Below, in pieces: positions 44,711-56,149 of a stretch of DNA of 64,000 bases (its first letter is position 1; each line of letters begins with the position of its first letter). The stretch lies in contig OX465283.1 of assembly GCA_949987705.1 (NCBI GenBank), positions 47,654,953 to 47,718,952 of the forward strand, written 5' to 3'. Source of the stretch: Thereva unica (Eukaryota; Arthropoda; Insecta; Diptera; Therevidae). Under the pieces are notes generated by a model. It worked only from the letters and a program-made list of their open reading frames with translations, was not told the DNA's origin and did not search any database. The position numbers were made by a program, and so were the translations under genes.

Positions 44711-46543
44711 TCCCTAGTGAGAAGCAACCACTTCAAACAACCCTAAACTAAGGACACAAAGAGTATTTTCAGAGTGTAAGAATCTTTAATCCTATCCTAT
44801 TCTAACAATTTTGTGTGTACAACAGCTTTGGTTGGTAGCTAAAATTCTATAATGAATTGCCCACTGAAGTACCCCCTTGAGACATTTTATCGATATTTTA
44901 AGTACTAACTCAGAACTTGTTGATTTCTTTGAATTTGTTTTCCAGCAGGCATATTTTACGGCGAATCAAAATATGTATCATCCGAGTACGCCCAGATTTC
45001 TATCGAAAAAAAGTGTATCCTAGGATAAACATTTTTTTAAAGACATCTAAGTATGTACAGCAAAAAGTCTTCTTGTACGAGTAAAGCCTTCCTATAAACA
45101 AAGTGTTATTCAGTTTGGTACGTAGCATATTGGTTAAGATGTCATTAGCAGTAAAAGGGAAGCGAGATTTCGCTATACGTGCGCTATTTTAATACTTGTT
45201 CTCCACGAGCTTGATAATGTTTCCTCATTACAAATCTTTACGGTTACCTTATTAGAATTAGAAAATATTACATAAAAATCTAAATACCACGAACTAACAC
45301 TGTTAGTACTACAAAAAAAAATTAAAATACACGTGTATACTCATTCTTTTAGGTAAATCACATTTAAAAAAATAAATGGTTAAAAATAAAACACGGAAGC
45401 CTAATATAAATAAAAAATTATGTTAGCACATAAATTAGTCTGCATGTCCAAAGAAACTTTAAGCAGCGCCATATCTCTTTCATACCAAGCACTGCTGTGT
45501 CCACACAGAAATATGCCTGGCGAATGAATGATAAGAACTATCCAAAAATAATTTCCGGTTAGCAATGTTCTCCGCATAAAAATTTATAACTTACATTTTC
45601 TTTATGAAAATTGTTAATATTAAAAAAATGTACGTCACTGTTTACATCGCCGATAAATTTTTAAAGCGGTATTAAATTATGCTCGAAGAGCGTTTAATCA
45701 CACTAGCATCCAATAATAAGTGAACCGACCAGTTTAATTCTGATGCGGAGTCCGACTTGCGCCCAACCGCAGAACCAGATACTAGCAGTTTTCTGCATAA
45801 TGCATTTCGTTCGACTTTTTTTATTATTTAAAATGTCATTGTTAAGCAGGTTCCAGTCTAGTTGTTTTCCGTCCGTTTATAGGAAATTAAAAAACACGCA
45901 AACTACTCCTTTCAGCTTGCTTTCATTCTGTTTGTTTTTATTATTAAAAAAAAAAACATTTTCAAAGTTCTACAAGCATGGCAATGAAAACTTTTAAATA
46001 ATTTTGTTTCTAAATAAATTACTTTTCCGTTCACACACTTCTCAAGACGAATCTAACGAGTTGTTTTATTCGTGTTTTGATATTTTGAACGTTTGCCAAG
46101 TTTGTGAAGAAAATAGACATAAAGTCGTGTTGATCTCTTGAAGTCTAGGCATAACAAAATTTGATTAGAATTAAAAATTCTGCAGAACAAAGTCACGACG
46201 AATATTTGCAACGATTTTGGCAACATAGTCTTTTAATCATATCTATTTAAACAATATTTCAAAGATTTATATCATTTCTGAAACAAACACCACGTTTTCT
46301 TTCTACAATGGAATAATTATTAAAATTATTTGTAGACAATGTAAAGAAATTTGCATCAAAAGTAGAAATACATCATTTTATATTATTTAGTCTATGAAGC
46401 TTGAAGCTTACCTCAGGTACAAATGTTAACGCAAGCAGCTCGACTGTAGTCGATCAAAAAAATGTTTCTGATCGGCTCGAGTGCGTGTCATGTAAACCGA
46501 ACTTGAAAGTTGGAGTAGTGCAAATTGTTCAGAACAAGCTAAT
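44711..46543. other. AT-rich intergenic stretch
   Basis: No supported gene, RNA or repeat. The ORF at 45743-45997 has no recognisable domain and an A/T-biased low-information composition. Confidence 0.45.
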
Positions 46544-46615
46544 GGCCCCTATACTGAAAGTCGAGTCGTGAAATGACTTGTCACGAATCACGACTCGACT
46601 TCCAGCACAGGGGCC
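46544..46615. mobile_element. 72-bp palindromic MITE
   Basis: GGCCCCTATACTGAAAGTCG at the left pairs with CGACTTCCAGCACAGGGGCC at the right. The inner block AGTCGAGTCGTGA/TCACGACTCGACT is perfect. AAT flanks both sides (46541-46543, 46616-46618). Confidence 0.7.
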
Positions 46616-46869
46616 AATATGCCGCTTCAAGTACGCAGAGCATATGCGAATATACGCAAAAGGAAAGGTTAGAGAAGGTTTGGAGGGTGTAGAAGAAAAT
46701 GTCCATGAACCTTCTGCTCTAAGTTGTTATACGAGATCGGAAATACTGACTGCGGGAGATTATTCCACAGTCGAGTTGTTCTATTCATAAAAGAGCTTCT
46801 ATGGTGCTACGACCGTGGGGACCTTTAGAGGGATCAAATTAAACTCACGAAATCGGTACATACTTTACG

Positions 46870-47010
46870 GCCTTAAATATCTCCCAGGTTTTCAATAGAA
46901 TATGTAACACTGCTCGGTTAACTAAACTCCAAGCTATTGGTATTGGCACAGCTCTAAAGAACTGGATTGAGATTCTTTTTTGACCGTTCTATTGAAATTG
47001 TCCCTTCGCA
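46870..47010 (+). mobile_element. Jockey-like LINE fragment
   Basis: TTAACTAAACTCCAAGCTAT through AAAGAACTGGATTGAGA matches the reverse-transcriptase stretch at 18555-18610 and 57765-57815, giving RLTKLQAIGIGTALKNWIE. Short relic. Confidence 0.65.
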
Positions 47011-47553
47011 CACGAATCGATTGATGCAACTGCTGCGTGACCTTGTGCATCTTCAACTATCAACTTTCTGGGTACTCAAAGATAAATGTAACGGAAAACG
47101 TATGGCAAGAGGAGGCAGCCAAAGTAAATATATCACGACATAGTTTGAGTTTGCTGTGGGTTTTCTTCAATTGTTCTGTAGTTACAAACAGTCGGAGCTT
47201 CCTTGTGTAAAGGATGTCACCAATATTTCCTTCGTACTGGTTTTTGTTATCTGCGATATTGATAAAAATCAAACAAGTCTTCTTCATCTGAACTACTAGG
47301 CACAGAGCACCGATTGTGCTATGCCGCACTGTCACTACTTCAACTGGTGCAGAACCGGTTTTATAGGAGAGAGGTATAGAAATGACAAGAGAGAAGTATC
47401 AGAAAATCTTGGCGTGAAAACTTAACACCAGAGGAAAAAATTGGAATCTCGTCTGTGATAATTTTTAGCGCTGCAAAATATGCACCCCAGGGAGCATTTC
47501 TGAAACTTTCAGAAATTTTATAGAGCAAAGAAAACGGGCGGCGGTTAAGACCC

Positions 47554-47705
47554 GGTTTAGACGGTGCACCCTACCGCATGTGCCTCAAGAATGTTTGTGG
47601 ATGAAGGGAGAAGTGGAAGAGTGGGGATGATGAAAGCTATTACCCCATTCTCCCTTTCTCTACAAAGTTCGTGAGGCATATGCGCTAGAGTGCACCGTCT
47701 AAACC
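47554..47705. mobile_element. 152-bp MITE
   Basis: GGTTTAGACGGTGCACCCTA and TAGAGTGCACCGTCTAAACC are inverted ends with about 1 mismatch. Pairing extends imperfectly inward about 45 bp (GCATGTGCCTCA / TGAGGCATATGC). Target duplication unclear. Confidence 0.7.
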
Positions 47706-48615
47706 TACTTTAACTCTATACCTTTAGCTTACTCTTAGGGTCACCTTAGCTTACTCAATAAACGATTCTGGTTCGATACGGAGGACAAGCAGCATGGACG
47801 CGTACCTGGTTAGAACTTACCCACCGGGAAATTAATCAAGCGCTTCCAAAAGAAGCAAGAATCTAGTGCTTCCCATTAATATGTTACGGAAGCAGTTTGG
47901 AAGCACACACTCTATTCTCCCAGTTTTCTCAAGTTTTCTATTTCATTTGGGAACTTTGTGGTTTTTATAATAATCACGTATCGTGAAAACAATAAGTAAG
48001 TGAAATTTTCTTTTGCATTTTTATTAAAATGATTATATTTTTCCGATAAATAATTGATTGAAAATAAAAAGTCAATTCTCTAAGTTAATCGAAAGCTACC
48101 CTCAGGACAACCCTTATTACTATAATTGTTACTTGCCCGCCGCCAATTTTTTGTGTAGAAAATCGGAGGTGGTGAGATCAAAATCATTGGTTGATTTGAT
48201 ATGGAATGACCCTTGCAAAAGATAAACAAAAGTAAAAGCTTTTCCGCACCGGAGCATATTCACATATCAACAGGCCTCTATGAATATTCTTTAAAACAAG
48301 ATTTGTTTTATAATGCTTCCACGACGCGAATCCTTTCGCCTTTCCCACTTTCCCACCTACATAATTTTCCTTCTTTCTTCTTCCCTCTTTACATTCCTGA
48401 TTCCTTCTGTCATAGCCTTCCCCGCTCCACCAAACGCCTATCATCGGTTGGTTGATGAGATTCAACTCGTTTCAGGAGGCCACTCCAGCGAGTTGTTCTC
48501 GATGCTCCGATGTCAGAGTCGCGATAGTAAAGGTTTGGAGTAGGTGGAATAAAATATCACGGATAGGTCGTGGCCAGTTCCTTCCTTCAGTTTCTCTCTC
48601 TCTTCCCTTTATCTT
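47706..48615. other. Intergenic, nothing recognised
   Basis: No domain or repeat boundary supported. ORFs around 48184-48543 are unsupported. Confidence 0.4.
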
Positions 48616-48619
48616 CCGA

Positions 48620-48718
48620 CTAGAGCTGCTGTTCGACATTGCACTCTATATGAAAAATATAGGTTGTCGACAGTACAAAGGGCCTTTCCTTAAGCCTCTT
48701 ATTTATCACATAAAAAAA
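48620..48718 (+). mobile_element. LINE 3'-end insertion
   Basis: TAGAGCTGCTGTTCGACATT through CACATAAAAAAAG. Near-copy of 29355-29460, ending in a short A-run. Confidence 0.65.
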
Positions 48719-48849
48719 GCGGTCGTCTATTTCAACAATTGAGAACAGCGTTTTTCAATTTAAAATAGTGGAATTATATTTACATCAGTTTGTGCAACTT
48801 TTTTGCGTGGTTTTTATTTAATTTGTGAGTGGTTTTACGATGACTTTCA

Positions 48850-49020
48850 TAATCATCAGGAGCTCCACAGCCTATTGTTGGCCTTGGATTCCTCTAGCGT
48901 TTGCATTCATGACTCTTGATCTTTGGTCCGTTTTTTCCAGTTACTTATTCCTAACTGTGTAGCTAATGATGACTTTGATGATTGTAAAATTTCAGCTCGG
49001 TTTTTGGCATACCCCTAAGT
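48850..49020 (-). mobile_element. RTE-like LINE C-terminal fragment
   Basis: The plus-strand text AGGAGCTCCACAGCCTATTG TTGGCCTTGG is nearly the same as 27150-27190, so the minus strand encodes the LINE tail ...ESKANNRLWSS. A second truncated copy of that family. Confidence 0.6.
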
Positions 49021-50860
49021 CTTGAATACTATCTTGTCAATAAGCATTTGAATCAAGTAGAGCTGAATACCCTACACCAACCAATTAAAGCTTGGATATC
49101 ATGTTAAGAATATACTGCACAAGCTTGTAAAAATTAAATACGAAATAGAAATTTTAGATCCCAGCAAAGCAAGTTATCAACTAACATTTGCAAAGACAAT
49201 TTGACCAACGGAGAACAAAGAGACCAATGATATTTGCGCCAAAATCGGTTTGAATGATATACAAGATCATTGAATTTGATTTACATATGTGTTTTAATTA
49301 TATGAAATAAATGTTTGTTAACTAATCTGCCATCTGTTCTATTTTTTTCCACATACGGAATATATTTATTAATAAAAACCAAATCCACAATCATATTTCA
49401 TCGCTTTAGATTAATTTTTAAAGCATGAAAATGCGTCTTAGTCATATCTGCAATCGTTTTGTAATCTACTGTAAAGCATCCATACTACCACATATGCAAC
49501 ATATTAACTCATGTATTACACAAAACAAAGGCCCAAACCACCAAAGCAAAAATAACCGAGCGAAAAAAGATCCACCAAACAGAAATGATTAATAATTACG
49601 CATGCGAGCGAGCATAAAAAACATTTGGAAGGAGTGTTGGACCAAGTACAAAAGAAGGGGGCAATGGTCTCCCCTTTAATTAGCCAAGCGCTTCGAACGA
49701 TTTAAATTCTTCGCGCAGCCGTTACAATAAATTTAGACTATAGAACTAGCCAGCGAAGTCTGCTGTGCACATGCTAGAATTCGTCTTGATAGTAGAACAC
49801 GTTTTGTACGAGTTTCTTTTCTGCTGGATTATCTTATCATTCCAACTGACCGATATCTTGCTTGAATAAGTAAATTGTAGGTGCATGAATACAAAACTGC
49901 TAGTAATCTCGAGGCAGTTGTAGATAATTCTGTTATATGGGTACTTTATGTATGTTTGTGAAGATTGAAGTCTCCTCTTGTAATGATTGGTATGAGATTT
50001 ACTTAAGTTGGAAGGTGATATTGCGGTTTCTTATATCGTTTGTTTGATGATATGTGCTAGTATGGGAAATTTTTGAATAGGCATTTCAAAGGAATGTTTT
50101 TGTTTGTTTTTATGTTAATTGTGTATCGCCGGAGGCGCGATAAAATTATGTAAGTGTAAATCTCAGAATTTTCAAAGTTAATAATCCATTTTGTTACTTT
50201 TTTTGTAATCGAAACCGCACAACTATAAGAAACAAGTTTCCGTCAAGTATTCAATTACTATGTTATTAATTACGAAGTATCAGTTGGTCTAATACCATGT
50301 TGAGGTGTAGAAAAAAAGTTGATTACGATATTATTCATAAATAATGGATCTTATTTTATTTACACATTACATTTATAATCAGACGTGTTCCACAATTCGA
50401 TTGGAATGAAATCGAATCGGAATTCAGTTTCACTCGAATTAAATGTATGTCACATTAATGGAATTTGTCGAAATGTGGAAGATCCAATTTCGATTTCGAG
50501 TATATATTCTGAATAACATAATTTACTATTAGTATTTGATACTCTTTATTGTTAGTTAAATATAATTATTATTGATAAGAAATAGGATAAACTAACGTAG
50601 GGTCAAAAATAAAATACTTTTCTGTTAATTGCTATACTCGGAAAACAGTTATATAATATAAACTCCATTGTACGTATTTGCCGCACTATTCTAGTTCTGG
50701 TATGTTGAGATAAGTAAAATCTAGATCTACTCTAAAGGTATCACATCGTAGTGCAAATTAGCGAAAAAAGAATAGAAAGAAGGATTTGCATGAAACCCAC
50801 TGTAAGTGATTCAATTTACGTGATTAAATAGTGAACGATCGTGAAGATAAAGACTAAAAA
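49021..50860. other. AT-rich intergenic stretch
   Basis: No gene, RNA or terminal repeat recognised. Confidence 0.45.
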
Positions 50861-51155
50861 CGAATGCACTGATGCTTTAAAAGCTATAAATGTTGGAGTC
50901 ATGTCCATTAGAAAAGCTTTCAACGTCCAAAAAACGACGTTGATAACCACAAAAGGAAATACTCAAATCGCATCGGTGCACCACCGACACTGACGATTGA
51001 AGAAGGTAGGAAGGTTTGCTGGTCAGATGGATCAGCGAATTGGGAGAAGGGGGTTTTGCAATTACGAAACATGTACTTATCGAGTCGGTTGGGAATGCCA
51101 AAAAACTGCATCGCCCAATTCCATTTAAAAATGCCATTCCAAAAAAAAAAGGATT
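50860..51155 (+). pseudogene. pogo-like transposase DNA-binding region relic
   Basis: The plus strand reads DALKAINVGVMSIRKAFNVQ KTTL, a helix-turn-helix of the pogo/Tigger (CENP-B-like) type. A frameshift leads into RGFAITKHVLIESVGNAKKL HRPIPFKNAIPKK, the second DNA-binding helix block. No catalytic DDE domain follows. The minus-strand ORFs here are shadows. Confidence 0.65.
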
Positions 51156-51354
51156 TAATCATTTTTAAAACGGCATTCAACATTAATATTGTTGACATTG
51201 ACAACATTAGTATAGTTCTATTCTTATAAACACGGGATACCAGAAATTATCCATAAACGAAGGGGGTTTTATTATAATTGGGAATGGTTTTTTCTTGCTG
51301 AACCCGCTGGCAAAATTTAAATTAATGTTCCTATTTATTGAGTTAAGACTAGTT

Positions 51355-51910
51355 GACGCACTCTTCTGCTTGTTATTCAACGTGGCCCTAGAAAAAGCAG
51401 TAAGAAATACATCAGGATGATAGGTCAATGCAAATATTAGCCTTTGCCGACGATATTGCTATCCTTGAAAGACCATTTGATAGCATTGAGATCTTTGTAG
51501 ATCTTGAGTAAGCCGCAAAAAATCAGGTTGGAAATAAACGAACACTGAACACAAAACAAAGTATATAGTAACGCCAGAAGTCAAAACATAACGAATGACA
51601 CCAACAATTTATAAGCAGTGGATGAGTTTGTATATCTAGGCACGATTATAACAAAAGGCAATGATACATCGGAAGACTAATAGCACTGGCTAATAAATGC
51701 TACTTTGATCTACGCATGCACCTGACGTCCAGAAATATTTCAAGGAAGACAAAATTGGCACTTTACACAACACTAATAAGTCCTGCCCTACTATATGGTT
51801 CGGAAGTGTGGACATAGAAAAACGCAGACGGAGTATTGGTAAGAAGATTTGAAAAGAAAATCCTTCGTTCGATCTACAAAGGACCTGTAATCCTGGCGTT
51901 TGGAGGGAGC
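51355..51910 (+). mobile_element. RTE-like LINE reverse-transcriptase fragment
   Basis: Plus-strand pieces: LLFNVALEKAVRNTSG (51370), an LAFADDIAIL-type active site (51430), then KLALYTTLISPALLYGSEVW (51745) and VRRFEKKILRSIYKGP (51835), the conserved thumb region. Frameshifted relic. Confidence 0.7.
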
Positions 51911-52179
51911 TCCTGATGATGATTTATTTATTAAATAAATTAATCAATCAATCCTTAGTTAGTCGGTATTCGGTGCCATTACGCTACCATAAGCCGCTCA
52001 ATTCAATTGGGTAACCACTGGAAGAAGAAGCTAGAGAAGCGACGTTTATTTCGGTAGTGGCAAAGGAAGTATAATGAGTCTACAAGGTCGATGGATCCAC
52101 AGACTCACAGCAAACGAGGAGGGATGGCTCACGAGAGAGCATGGATGTGAGTTACGACCTTATACAGTTCTTGAGTGAG

Positions 52180-52380
52180 TCAACATGTGTGATCCAGGGC
52201 ATACCTCCATGGGTTCGGACAAGATGACTCCCCGCTGTGCACGTGCTGTGATAAAGGACGCAGACCATGTCCTTTTGGAATGCCCGAGATTAGTCGAGCA
52301 AACTGCTGTGCTGCAACCGAAAAGTCAGGCACGGCTAAAAGCAGAGAAAGTCGTACGATTATATAGTAAGATCGAGTAAT
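52180..52380 (+). mobile_element. LINE C-terminal fragment (R1-like)
   Basis: The plus strand reads a Cys/His segment CARAVIKDADHVLLECPRL, the terminal zinc-knuckle-like motif of R1-like LINEs. Very truncated. Confidence 0.5.
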
Positions 52381-52398
52381 GTATGGAAAAAAGTGGAA

Positions 52399-52468
52399 GA
52401 GAGTAAGGCTTAGAGAGAGAGAGCAGAGAGTAAGGCTTAGAGAGAGAGAGCAGAGAGTAAGGCTTAGA
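52399..52468. repeat. 27-bp tandem repeat, about 2.6 copies
   Basis: Unit GAGAGTAAGGCTTAGAGAGA GAGAGCA begins at 52399, 52426 and 52453. Copies are identical, so expansion is recent. Confidence 0.9.
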
Positions 52469-52469
52469 A

Positions 52470-54890
52470 ATACAAGCTGTAGTAGCAGGTAGGTAAATTG
52501 TGATCCAGCTGGCGACGCACTGCTGAAAAGGCTTTCTCGCGGGGAATAGATCTAACTACAATGATTTTAAGACGGTTTAAGATGCTTCGTCAAAGCTTAA
52601 GATTCATTACGTTTTGACAGAAAATTAGCCAGTCTTAAGAGATTTTGACGAGCCATCTTAAGCCGTCTTAAGACCATTGGGTCGACTAAAAGGTGGTTTT
52701 TGTTAGGATTAAAATCCAATATAACCGACATGCTGGGATGTTCTTTCAGGTGGACAAAGCATGAAAATGAAGAAATCCAATAAATTATTTGTATGCACAT
52801 TAAAAATTAGGCTTAAAATCACACCAAAGAAGTATAACTTCTAATGCGCGCACATAAGTACACCCACAGCTTTTTTTTCATTCTAGTAAATTTCTATTCC
52901 GATAAGTTCATCAGGAAAGTTAATTATACTACTACCATCATTTACAGCATCTTAAATGCGTATTTAAAATAAAACTTTTTCTTTATTTTAATTCAAACAG
53001 TTTTTCTTTGCACCTATTGAAAAATTATATTCTCCCGCCAAATCTAAACTTTTTAAATGATGTTAAATAAGTACTTGGATATAGATGCAGCCAACTACAT
53101 AATCGAGGATAGATCTAATTATCCATTCCAACAAATGTTAATAAACACGACTTTAATTTTATTTAATGTCATACGGATTATATAATCCACTATTTACTTG
53201 AATACTCCTTTTGTTCCTCGATTAACAACGAAATCTGCTCCACTCAGTGAATATGTAATAAAATTCGACATAAATTTCAAATGCAACGTCATCAATTTCT
53301 GCCCATTTCAAGGGCCATTAAGTGGATCACCGATAATTCTAAATTTCCGGTGATTGGTTGCATAAGAAAAACATGATGAGAATCAAAGGGCCCCATTTAA
53401 AGCAGGCACAGATCCACAATACTACATCTAGAAATAAAGCAACTAGACTAATGCCAACTTATCGGCAGAGGCACAGCTATTACCGTCGGTGGAAGAAGGC
53501 AAGGAAATTCCTCACTAAATGCTGCCAAGCAGTTGGTTGAAACTTTTAAAATAGATCTCCCCGAGAAAGTATACATGTTCTACAAAAGTATAAATATTTT
53601 TCTCTCTCACTATAAAAAGGTGAAAATGTTTAGAAATCCATTTGTCAGCAAGTCCCGTCTGTTTACTTTCTTATTTTTTCTTATCCAAAGTCCTCAATTG
53701 AAAGGGAATATCAACTTGGAGACTTTCAACTGGTACTGCACTTCACAGAAATCCAATGCACATGCCAAGGAAGGCGATAGGTACCTGTGTTCGTGAATAC
53801 ACACACGAGATTTAATAAAAAGGGGAACACTGCGTGTGCTGCGATATGGATGCGACCATTTGCAGCCATACAAATACATTCTAGTCGAGATAATTGATAT
53901 TGCAATAAATCGATAAATTTGTAAACAATTCCATTTTTTTACCGCGAATTCGTTTCTGAAACAGATCAATATATGAAATTAGCAATTTATATATCACATA
54001 AACATCAACATTTTGCTTTGAAATGCATTTTTTTGTAAAGAGACGCCGCGCCACTTTTATTATCACAACTCGATTATCTCCAGGCCGATAATCACAATTC
54101 TATGGGAGGGATATTATCAAAATTGCCGATAACCATAGAAAAACAATATTATTACACAGAAAATGATAATGAATCAACTAAAACTACAAAGTCCTTTTAA
54201 TAATAAGCAACAAAACTTAAAACTAACGCCCCAAGCAGGCCATTTTCATATTCAGCGGGCAAGAATGGCAACCATTGACAAAAACTACTTTTTACCTTAT
54301 TTAAACGAACAAACAAATCCGGTTAATAACACTGTGGGCACAATTTATTTTTATTTTAAAGTTTGTTTTCGTTTTTTAATTATATCCGCAACAGAATTTT
54401 TGTTTATAATAAAAATTCGCTTTGAGTTTTCAAAAAAATTCCGTCCTTTTCACCCAATGACCGAAACAGCCAACATCACCGAACAAAATTAAACTGAACT
54501 GAGTTTATAGAACAAAAAACTAGATTCGTTCTTCGTTCAATCCCGCAGGCATGCTATAAAATATTGAACGAAAGTATTTTTCTATATTTTCTATATTATT
54601 TGGTTTAAAGATTTAATAAATTTATTATTGGATAAGAGATGGCTCTTAGTAATTAATTTTAAATATATAATTAAAACACATTTTTAGTTTATTAATCTCA
54701 TTAGAAATTATTTTTTTAATATTAAAACTTGAAAAAGAGTCAAAAGTTTACTTCGAAACAATGTAAATTTTATTATAAAAAATTGATTTAAACGACTTAT
54801 CAGCTAATTTAGTATTTTGATAGATTGTTAAGGCTTCCTTTGAAGTTTTTATGCTTATGACACACATGGAGTATCGATACCGCGGTATTG
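52470..54890. other. Intergenic, no gene recognised
   Basis: AT-rich, with unsupported short ORFs only. GAGATAATTGATATTG near 53888 and GATTATCTCC near 54071 hint at a weak inverted repeat, but the boundaries could not be set. Confidence 0.4.
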
Positions 54891-54894
54891 CACA

Positions 54895-54971
54895 TACCCA
54901 GTTTATACCACATGTCTGTCACCCTATACCCAATTCATACTCAGGTAAACAAATGGGTATAAACTGGGTAC
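54895..54971. mobile_element. Small palindromic element
   Basis: TACCCAGTTTATACC at the left and GGGTATAAACTGGGTA at the right are inverted, 77 bp overall. The interior also contains CACCCTATACCC. Confidence 0.55.
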
Positions 54972-55034
54972 CAAAACCGACAAAATTTTGTTGGTATTAA
55001 GTGGTTAAGTGGTGGGTCTTTTTACTGAACGTAG

Positions 55035-55490
55035 CGAAACCTATTGATTGGAATCCACAAGGATCCCGTCGAGTCGGAAGATCTAGAACAACGTGGAGGA
55101 GAACCCTACTAGCAGAAGCCGCAACAACTGGGAAATCCTGGTTGGAGCTGAGAGCTAGAGCGCAAAACAGAGTCCACTGGAGGGCAACTGTTTTGCGCCC
55201 CGTGTCCCATGAGGGATTAAAGGAGCGTAAAGAAGAAGCGACACATTTGGTTGCTTTGGATATCTCCAAGGCTTTTGATAGAGTATGGCACTCAGACTTT
55301 TTAGCTAAACTCAAAGCTAGAAAGAATCGTATTGAATTCAACCCCACCAAAATCAAGTACTGTCTTATTTTAAAGAAAAAGATCAACAGCTCTTCATCCT
55401 TGAGAGTGGGTAAATTTGAACTAATGGCCTATCCCTCCTTACACATCTTAGGCGTGACATTAGCCAAAGACTTGCGATGGAATGACCACC
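55035..55490 (+). mobile_element. Two joined LINE fragments
   Basis: 55035-55210 encodes the LINE C-terminal segment WNPQGSRRVGRSRTTWRRTL, then WLELRARAQNRVHWRATVLR P. From 55240 a Jockey-like RT piece reads [23 protein letters not shown], then LRVGKFELMAYPSLHILGVT and LAKDLRWND. They are different families fused by insertion or deletion. The open frame through both is chance. Confidence 0.65.
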
Positions 55491-56149
55491 AACCAAATGG
55501 CCAAACAAGCATTCCAGTGCTTGGGATTTCCAACATTTATGTATGTGAATTGCTGCAAACAAAACCGTGGAATGCCAACCTTTGAAATTATAATAGTGGG
55601 TTGCCTCTTCTCTTGGTGGATTGATTTCAATATGGCCTCCGTTTATCGCGCCAAAGCACGCACTGAAAAATTTTTCAGCGACAAACGTCAAACTATACCC
55701 GGTATTCGCCATATATCGATACCCCATGTTTTATTGAAATTCTATGTTTTTACTATAAAATTGTCCAATTTAGATTTATGTGGATACACTTAATTTTTAT
55801 AATATCCCACCAAATGGTCTAACAAAAAGTGCCTTCAATATATTTTAATAAAGAACAAGACCCATTTTGATAGGATGAAAAAAGATTACAAGTGCGACTT
55901 TAAGTTTGCGGGAGGTAATTGAAAATTCTGAGATAAATAAAAGAAAATTAAAGTGTAAGTACACAACAAAATTACATTTTCACCTATAGTAGCTCATAAT
56001 AATAATTAATTTCCCCTAATACAATACAGTAATACCGCAAAACATCAAAACTAATTCATATGTTTCATGTTTGCCGCACCTACACACAAAATTTTTATGA
56101 TGACACAAAATGATGATTTTTTTTAAACTAGAAATTTCAGACATAAATC

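Noticed and set aside
45743..45997. 84-residue ORF
   Set aside because: No recognisable domain, AT-driven composition, no splice context.
53880..54130. Possible inverted repeat (GAGATAATTGATATTG versus GATTATCTCC)
   Set aside because: Pairing is short and broken. Boundaries could not be defined.
54163..54492. 109-residue ORF
   Set aside because: Hydrophobic/Lys mixture with no family resemblance. Lies in AT-rich intergenic DNA without promoter or polyadenylation context.
55001..55585. 194-residue ORF as a gene
   Set aside because: Fusion of a LINE C-terminal segment with a different LINE's RT piece. Reading through both is accidental.
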